A stretch of 10,353 nt of DNA from Pelagophyceae sp. CCMP2097. Taxonomy: Eukaryota; Sar; Pelagophyceae. Position 1 is the first letter of the stretch. Each line of letters opens with the position of its first letter. The notes under the pieces were generated by a model. It did no database searches. It saw only the letters and a list, made by a program, of their open reading frames with translations, and was not told the origin of the DNA. Of this stretch, positions 1 to 6,501 are shown one piece after another. The position numbers were made by a program, and so were the translations under genes. The stretch lies in assembly GCA_026770575.1 (NCBI GenBank), contig MU657477.1, positions 38,456-48,808 of the forward strand, in the 5' to 3' direction.

Positions 1-39
1 GCCCTCGGAAACCGTCACGAAGACGCACGTCGTCGCCAT
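1..39 (-). CDS. Possible N-terminus of a gene running off the left edge
   Basis: A minus-strand ATG at 39-37 opens 13 codons reading MATTCVFVTVSEG before the window ends. The context is acceptable for a eukaryotic start (purine A at -3, G at +4). The CVFVTV segment resembles the start of ALG13-type UDP-GlcNAc transferase subunits, which begin with a short strand of the form CVFVTVG. ALG13 acts with ALG14 at the cytosolic ER face to add the second GlcNAc of the N-glycan precursor. The match covers about six residues and breaks at the next position (S instead of G), unless a donor GTTTCC starts an intron there. Chance is quite possible. Confidence 0.2.
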   Translation of the reverse strand, partial: MATTCVFVTVSEG

Positions 40-145
40 AGTTGCACCAGGGCAACGGCGCGCTCGTCAACGCACTTCCACCCTCGCCGAGCAGCACGCA
101 ACGGGAGAACAACGCAAACGATCACGGTCCACGAGCAAAAACACG

Positions 146-166
146 TTTATATTAAATAAATCCACT
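146..166. promoter_or_regulatory. TATA-like AT-rich block
   Basis: A run of A and T (tttatattaaataaat) contains TATA-like words on both strands. It lies about 110 bases upstream of the possible minus-strand start at 39 and about 1 kb from the myosin start, so if it is a core promoter it would serve the left gene. AT-rich blocks like this can occur by chance in this region. Confidence 0.15.
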
Positions 167-211
167 TCGTTGATACAGAAATAAAGCGCGTGACAATGTC
201 CGCATTGAGAC

Positions 212-280
212 TACGACGAATCAATAACCACACGCTGTGCCTCTACACAGTAGTGGAGTCGCTGTGTGTAGATTGTCGTA
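212..280. repeat. 69-base imperfect inverted repeat (hairpin)
   Basis: Outer arms 212-222 and 271-280 pair over 10 bp with one bulged base. Inside, 229-233 (cacac) pairs with 264-268 (gtgtg). The innermost stem, 241-246 with 253-258, pairs over 6 bp including one G-T wobble around a six-base loop. The three stems are in register and separated by small internal loops, as expected for a long foldback or structured RNA precursor. No function can be assigned. Confidence 0.5.
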
Positions 281-603
281 ACGAACCAGATTACAATTCC
301 CCGGGATGATGACATCGCACTCCAGGTACCGCATATTCTTTTTTCGTCCTTAGGAAGGATTTAATCAAATCTTTTCCATGGTCCCAACTGGACTTTTACA
401 GATTATTCTGGCGACTCGATTTTACACGGGCCCTAGAATTTCCCCAAATCGATCAATAATAGGACGCTAAACAAGGAATTAATTTCTTGCGGCCTTAACC
501 TCTTCGCGTTTTCAGAAGGGTTAAGGAAGCAAGCTCATTTTTGCGTCACTGTCGAATTAGATTATCACCGGAAATCTATTAACTATTTTTGGCTCGTGAA
601 GGC

Positions 604-622
604 GGCTGGCGCTGCGCCGGCC
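604..622. repeat. 19-base near-palindrome
   Basis: Arms 604-612 (ggctggcgc) and 614-622 (gcgccggcc) are complementary at eight of nine positions around one central base. It sits in a locally GC-rich patch within the AT-rich region. Short palindromes of this kind are not rare in GC-rich DNA. Confidence 0.3.
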
Positions 623-773
623 ACTCCCGCGAGACGCCCTGGGCGCGCTTGTTTGGCTTTTTCGTCAACTGCCTTATTTTGGCGATTCTCTGCGAAAGCT
701 TCTTAATTTAGTAGTTAATCAAGTCTAAACCTTAGGGCACAAATCAAAAGTCGATGAAGGCGCCAATGAGTTC

Positions 774-834
774 CCGGCCAATTGAGACAGACGTTAGGGG
801 CACTGTGCCCGAACGTTATGTCCAAATTGGCCGG
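774..834. repeat. 61-base imperfect palindrome (long hairpin)
   Basis: The end arms ccggccaatt (774-783) and aattggccgg (825-834) are perfectly complementary over 10 bp. Three further in-register stems follow inward: 786-789 with 819-822, acgtt 791-795 with aacgt 812-816, and ggggca-side 798-802 with 806-810. About 24 base pairs form in a 61-base element with a three-base loop. It lies about 320 bases before the myosin start codon. It could be a small foldback transposable element, a structured RNA precursor or a regulatory palindrome. I found no clear target-site duplication next to it. Confidence 0.65.
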
Positions 835-1153
835 CAATTCCTTGCCTCCAAAGTAGGCTACTAAAATTTCGCGGTTTGAGACGTTTCTTCTTCGCGCGCT
901 GGTCTCCGAGGCGCCAACTTATACGACTGGAGGGAGCGGCAAGAGCGCACGCGCTAAAAAAAGTTATCTTCGGCGATTTCTGTTGTGCAAATTCGACAGT
1001 GCGTCTTTTTTGGTGGAAGAGGGAGGTCAGTGCCCACTCGCGCCGGCGTCGAGTCGGGTTGCTTATTCGCGCCGCGCGGGAGTCCGAGGGCCCGAGGCGC
1101 CGTCCGTTTCTCCCTTTGCGTCGCGGAGGCTCGCCCGTGTGGGGCTCGGAGGG

Positions 1154-4100
1154 ATGGCTTCAACGCAGACGCGCGTCTACATCCCCGACGCGGCGGCGGT
1201 GTGGCTGCCCGCGGAGATTATTTCCGTCGGCACGGATGGTCTCCTCAGCGTCGATGCTGTGTACGCCGACGACGACGAGGACGAGGACGCGGCGCAAAAG
1301 AAGCGCGTCGAAGGCATGGACGTAATTCACCCGCCGCGCCCCGGCAAACAGCGTCCTTTGCGCGGCGATGGTCGAGGTTTCCCGAGGGCCGTGGGGGGCG
1401 CCGGCCTCGCCCGCGGCTCGTGCCGTGGCGCCCTCTCGGCCGATACGCGCATCGGTGGGCGCCGTGGACCGAATTTGCCGCGGCCCAGGTCTCCAAGATG
1501 CCGGGCGTTGACGGCAAGGGCGTCGACGCGCTGCCCATGCAGAACGAGGCCGGGTCGCCCGAGGGCGCCGCGGACATGTGCTCGCTGGGCTACCTCCACG
1601 AGGCGGCGGTGCTCTACAACCTCCGCCGCCGCTACTTCCGCGAATTGCCCTACACGTACACCGGTGCGGCCCCGCGTCTCGGCGTTTGCGGCGGCGCGGC
1701 CTTCGTGACCTCCGTGTCCTAGGCGCCATGTGCATCGCGATCAACCCGTACCAGTGGCTCGAGAGGCTGTACCGCGACGACATCCGCGCCGAGTACCTCG
1801 CGCGGCCGCGCGCCGAGCTGCCGCCGCACGTCTATGCCGTCTCGGCGGCGGCGTACCGCGGCGTCGCCGAGCTCGAGGCCGGCTCAGGCAAGTGGCGCGG
1901 CACGGACCAGGCCATCCTCGTCTCGGGCGAGTCGGGCGCGGGCAAGACGGAGACCGTCCAGCGCCGCGCCTGCGATGCGGCAAACACAGACCGGGGCACG
2001 ACGGCGCACGGAGTCGGGGGCTCGATCATCACCCGGGGAGACGCGTGGCCGTCGAAAGGGACTCTCGAGCGAGCGCCTCATTCACGCCTAAGGTCAAAAT
2101 CATGATGCGCCACCTCGCGTCGGTGGCGTCCGTCGACGACGGCGACCTCGACGCCGTCGATAGCGTCGTCGCGCGCGTTCTCCGCTCGCAGCCCCTCCTC
2201 GAGTCGTTTGGCAACGTGCGTGGCCGCGCGATCCCGATGCAGACGGCGCGAGTGTGAACGTCAGACCGCCCGTAGGCCAAGACGGTGCGCAACGACAACT
2301 CTTCGCGCTTCGGCAAGTTCACGCAGCTCGAGTTTGCGTGCTCGCGGGGCGGCAAGATTGCGCTCGTGGGGTCGCGGTGCCGGACGTACCTCCTGGAGAA
2401 GTCGCGCGTCGTGAACCAGGCCGAGGGCGAGCGCACGTACCACTGCTTCTACGGCGTGGCGCGCGCGCACCCCGAGCTCCTCGTCGGCGGCCTGGGCCTT
2501 GACGTTTTGACGTACACGCGCGAGTCGGACCTCGAGACGGAGCGCATCGAGGGCGTCCTCGACGCGGACCGCTTCGCGACGACGTGGGAGGCCCTGGCCA
2601 TCGTCGGCGTCGACGCCGAATCCTGCGCCGCGCTGTCGACGCTCCTCGCGGCGGCGCTGAGTTTGGGCGAGGTGCGCTTTGCCGCCACAGACGCCTCCGA
2701 CGACAACTCGCCGAGCGCCATCAACGGCGACGACGCCGCGGCGGCGCTCTGCGCGGCGGCGCTCGGCATCCGGGCCGACGCCGGTGGCGCGACGGCCGTG
2801 GAACTCTTGGTCAAGGGCCTCACGGAGCGGACGATGCGCGCGCGAGCAGAGGTCTACAAGGTGCCGCTCAACGCGGCGCAGGCGTCGGACGGCCGAGACG
2901 CGCTGGCCAAGGAGCTCTACGTCCGCGCCTTTGACTGGATCGTGGCCAGGATCAACCTGTCTACGGCGTCGGTGGGCGTCGACACGCGCGTCGTGGGCCT
3001 CCTCGACATCTTCGGCTTCGAGTCCTTTGCCGTGAACCGCTTCGAGCAGATCTGCATCAACTACACCAACGAGAAGCTGCAGCAAAAGTTCACCATGGAT
3101 CTCTTCAAAACGGTGCAGCACGAGTATGACGACGAGCGAGTGCCGTGGAAGCACGTCGCCTTCCCGGACAACGCCGCCGTCCTCACGCTCATCGAGGGCC
3201 GCATGGGCGTCATCGACGTCTTGAACGAGGAGTGCGTCCGGCCCAAGGGGTCGGACGAGGGCTTTGTGTCGAAGCTCAAGACGCTGCACGGCGGCGGAAG
3301 CGATGCAAAGGAGGGCAAGCTCATCCCGCACCGCATGCGCAAGGACCAATTCACCGTGCGCCACTACGCCGGCGACGTGCTCTACACGGCGGAGAAGTGG
3401 CTCGAGCGCAACGCAGACACGCTCCAGGACGACTTGGCGCAGCTGGCGCGCGCGTCCGACCACGTTTTGATCCGTCAGCTCTTCGACGTGTCGCACGACG
3501 CTCCTGCCAAGGGTAAGGAGAAGCGCCGCGGCGGCGCTTTGAACGCGGACACGGTGACGACGAAGTTCAAGGCGCAGCTCGCTTCTCTCATCGACGAAGT
3601 CGAGAAGACAGAGGTGCAGTACGTCCGCTGCCTGAAGCCCAATAAGCTCAAGTCCAAGCGGCACTACGACGCCAACATGGTCGTCGAGCAGCTCCGCTGC
3701 GCTGGTGTCATCGAGGCAGTGCGCGTCGCCCGCGCCGGCTACCCGAACAAGCTGCCGCACGCCGAGTTTGTGCGGCGCTTTGCCTGCCTCGCCGCTGCGC
3801 CGGCCGCCGCGGCAAAGGGCGCGCCGGCGGGCCTCGCCAAGGAGCTCGTGGGCCTGCCTGTCACGGACGAGTCGCAGGGGTCGGGCCTCTACGCCATGGG
3901 TCTCACGCGCGTCTACTTCAAGGCAGGCGCGCTCGAGGACCTCGAGCGCAGGCGGTCGGCCGCGCTCGCTTTGAAGCTCGTCGTCGCGCAGGCGGCGTAC
4001 CGCCGCCACTATGCGCTGAAGCGCTTCGTCGCCCTGCGGCGCGGCGCGACGCTGCTGGCGGCGGTGGCGCGGCGCAACGCTGCCGAGGCGCGCTACGACA

Positions 4101-6142
4101 AATTTTTGTTCGCAGTCGTCGCGCTCCAGGGCGCGCACCGCCGCAAGGCGGCGGTGGCGCGCGTCTGCGCGTTGCGGCGCACGTGCAGCGCGACGCGCAT
4201 CGCCGCCGCGGCGCGGCGCGCGGCGCGCCGCTTGGCGTACCTCGCGCTCCGCCGGGCGGCGACGGCCGTGGCGGCGCGGTGCCGCCGCGGGCGCGCCGGC
4301 CGCGCGTATCGCTTGGCTCTTGCCGAGGCCAAGGACCAGGCCAAGCTGGAGAACCAGCTCGAGGTGATGCAGCAGCGCCTTTTGGCCATGGAAGTCGCGA
4401 ACCAAGAGGCCATGCGCGTTATGGCGGAGAAGATGACGCTGAGCGCGGCGGGCGCGGCGCCGGGCCCGGCGGAGGCCGCGCCGCCGCCGCCGCCGCCGTC
4501 GGACGCGGCCATGTCCGCCGACGTGGTCCAGCTTCTGCAGCAGCTCAGGAAGGAGAACGAGCGGCTGCGCAAGGACAACTCGCAGCTCAAGTCCGATTCG
4601 GCGGCGCTGAAGCAGCGTGTCTCGGAGCTGGAGCAGGCCCAGTCTCTCAAGTTGGACTGGCTCACGGCCACGCGGCAGCAGCTCAGCGCCGGCGCCGTCG
4701 CCGCGGCGGCGAGTACGGCCGCCGCCGCGAATTCGACGCTCAACATGAACCGCCAAAAGGCGTCGGCCGCCGCGGAGGGCGACGACGCGCAGCCCGCGGG
4801 CCGCCGCGTCGCGCGGCCGCCGCGAAAGGCCACGTTCGACGGCTCCGAGGCGACGCCGCGCAAGGATTACAAGACGGTCAAGTCTTCGCGCCTCGGAGCG
4901 GTGATGGCCTCGCTCGGCTTCGCGGCGACGCCGGAACCCAAGGCCGCGGCGCCTTGTGCGCCGGGCGCCGAAGAGTCGCCGCAGCGGCGCCGGGCGCCGC
5001 ACATCTCGCTGCCGCTCAACCGCTTCTGGCAGGACCTCCCTGCGACGTCCCTCGAGGCCACCATCCCGCGAGACCAGGCCGGCTTTTCGTTGATTCACCT
5101 CAAGGTCGGCGGCCAGTACCTCCGCGCCACGGGCGCCGTCGACGCCTGCACGGACGCGGCCCAGGCCGCGCACGCCGAGAGCGGCGGTTCGGCGCTCAAG
5201 ACGGCGACGGCGGCGCTCGACGCCTCTGGCCAGGACTTGTGCTACCTCCGTTGCGAAGGGCCCGCCGTTTCCGATTCGGCGGCGGAGACTGGCGGCGACG
5301 CGGCCAAGCACCGCGGCTACCGCACGGCCATGGCCTTTCGCGTCGAGCGCGTCGACGCCGACGGCGCGCCCGAGAAAAGCCTCATCGCCGACGCTCCTGG
5401 AGCCTTCCCGCGGCCGCGGGCCGGCGCTAACACGGAGCGCTTCCGGCTGCGCAGCGAGCACACGGGCGGCTACGTCTGCGTCGGCGGCCTCTTCCAGCGC
5501 TACTGCCTCTTGGCCAACGCTGTCACGGCCTCGGACGCGACGACGTTCGAGTTCGTCTGCCGCCGCCGCGCCGACGACGGCGGCAGCATGGCCGACCTCA
5601 TGGCGGCGCCCGCCGACGACGGCGACTCGCCGTCGGACTCGATGGAGCACCTGCGCGCGAAGCAGCTGCTGGTGGCGCTGCGCGTCGTCGACGGGCCTAA
5701 GCCGGGCCATTTTGTGCGCGTGCGGCCCGACGGCTACGTCAACGTGGCACCGCCGGCGGCGGGCGGCAACGCGCTGCAGCGGTCGCTGGCGCCCGACGAC
5801 AAGCTGACGCCTTTGCTGTCGGTTGAACTTTTGGTGCCGCTGCACTCGTACGAGATCACCTTCCACGCCTCGCAGCTCGGCCTCATCGTCTCCAAGACCA
5901 TGCCCCTGCGTGTCGTCCGCTTCAAGGACGCCGGCGCCGGCGCACCCACCGCCGAGCTGTCGGGCCGCATCGGCGTCGGCGACGTCCTTTCTACAGCCGA
6001 CGGCAGAGACCTCACAAACTGCTCCAGGAGAGAGGCAGTCGACTTCATCACGTCGAGCCGCCCCATCACCATCGGCTTCAAGGTCGCCGGCGCCGACGCC
6101 CCGCAAAAGGCGCCCGAGCAACTCCTCGACTTCCTCTCGTGA
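1154..6142 (+). CDS. Unconventional myosin heavy chain with C-terminal PDZ domain
   Basis: Actin-dependent ATPase motor of about 1521 residues. Exons: 1154-1321, 1489-1663, 1723-1955, 2093-2215, 2276-6142; residue numbers follow this model. Residues 1-56 resemble the SH3-like N-terminal segment. The motor shows YLHE, P-loop GESGAGKT (183-190), switch I NDNSSRFGK (239-247), switch II DIFGFESF (477-484), relay FEQICINYTNEKLQ, a basic loop 2 (AKGKEKRRGG) and VQYVRCLKPN. The TEDS-rule residue, 16 before DALAK (D441), is Glu425, so the usual actin-binding requirement is met without phosphorylation. A neck (about 789-915) has degenerate IQ-like repeats. Coiled coils follow at about 916-940 and 980-1038, with a Pro run near 969 between them. 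Residues 1142-1425 look beta-trefoil/fascin-like. The C-terminus (about 1427-1510) is a PDZ domain with LGL carboxylate loop near 1434 and a GD turn near 1468. The start is the first ATG after 820. Class is unassigned; tail cargo is unknown. Confidence 0.93.
1322..1488 (+). other. Myosin intron 1 (phase 0, 167 bases)
   Basis: Donor gtaatt follows GGC ATG GAC; acceptor gcggcccag precedes GTC TCC AAG ATG. Frames before and after differ, so an intron must exist, but the family is poorly conserved here. A later acceptor ending at 1497 is also phase 0 and would drop three residues. Confidence 0.6.
1664..1722 (+). other. Myosin intron 2 (phase 1, 59 bases)
   Basis: Donor gtgcgg, acceptor gtgtcctag. 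Splicing joins TYTG to AMCIAINPYQ, restoring the myosin block usually written YTYTGxxxIAINPY across a frame change. Confidence 0.9.
1956..2092 (+). other. Myosin intron 3 (phase 0, 137 bases)
   Basis: The donor is the unusual gtccag, the acceptor cacgcctaag. Splicing joins GKTET directly to VKIMMRHLA, exactly the conserved sequence after the P-loop, with a change of frame. Confidence 0.85.
2216..2275 (+). other. Myosin intron 4 (phase 0, 60 bases)
   Basis: Donor gtgcgt, acceptor gcccgtag. Splicing joins LLESFGN to AKTVRNDNSS, a near-invariant myosin block. Length is a multiple of three, but an in-frame TGA at 2255-2257 means retention would truncate the protein in the motor. Confidence 0.95.
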
Positions 6143-6501
6143 CCTCCGCCGCTTTCCATGCGAAACAATATCGACCACCGGACGAGCGCGGCGATCCTGC
6201 CGCGCACGCCGGGGGTCCGAGGACCCGACGCGCACCCCACACCATCGCGCACACCTCGGCCGGCGCCTCCCCGGCCTTTAATTCAAACTAAGCGAGCTTG
6301 CGGGAACACTGCCAGCGACCTTTCGCGAGCGCGCGACAATTGTAGACAAATCCCCTCTTGTTCGACTCTTCGAAGCATCCACGGCGGCCAGCCCGGCGGC
6401 GGCGTGTCGATTCAAATGTCATCGTCTTAAAGCCCGCGGTGTCGTCGCGCTGCGCGGAAGTGTCCTCCTCCGGCGCGCCCCCCCCCGCGCCCGGGAGCGG
6501 A
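6143..6501. other. Convergent intergenic region
   Basis: These 359 bases separate the 3' ends of two converging genes and should hold both 3' UTRs. No gene is visible. A small hairpin (gggtcc/ggaccc, 6213-6226) and an AT-rich spot near 6278-6292 (tttaattcaaactaa) are the only local features. No canonical AATAAA signal is seen on the plus strand. Confidence 0.5.

Larger units (their letters stand above)
40..1153. other. Non-coding upstream region, AT-rich from about 120 to 870
   Basis: I see no credible coding sequence here. Composition is clearly more AT-rich than the flanking genes between roughly 120 and 870, then returns to GC-rich toward the myosin start. The last 280 bases probably hold the myosin promoter and 5' leader: there is no ATG between 820 and the chosen start at 1154. 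If the gene at 1-39 is real, this is a divergent intergenic region. It holds hairpins at 212-280, 604-622 and 774-834, described separately. Confidence 0.6.

Noticed and set aside
876..1783. Open frames around the myosin 5' end on both strands
   Set aside because: They are low-complexity Arg/Pro/Ser peptides, extend through the predicted introns and match no family. Only the frame segments carrying myosin sequence are real.
1322..2275. Myosin introns as transposon-derived introners with terminal inverted repeats
   Set aside because: I compared intron ends by eye and saw no convincing terminal inverted repeats or flanking duplications in the myosin introns.
6213..6226. Hairpin gggtcc/ggaccc as a transcription terminator
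   Set aside because: Eukaryotic mRNA genes do not use this type of terminator, and stems of six pairs are common in GC-rich DNA.
2261..6235. A 1324-codon open frame antisense to the myosin gene
   Set aside because: It is a shadow of the strongly GC-biased third positions in the myosin exon. It is Arg/Val/Leu-rich without domains and spans exactly the long sense exon.
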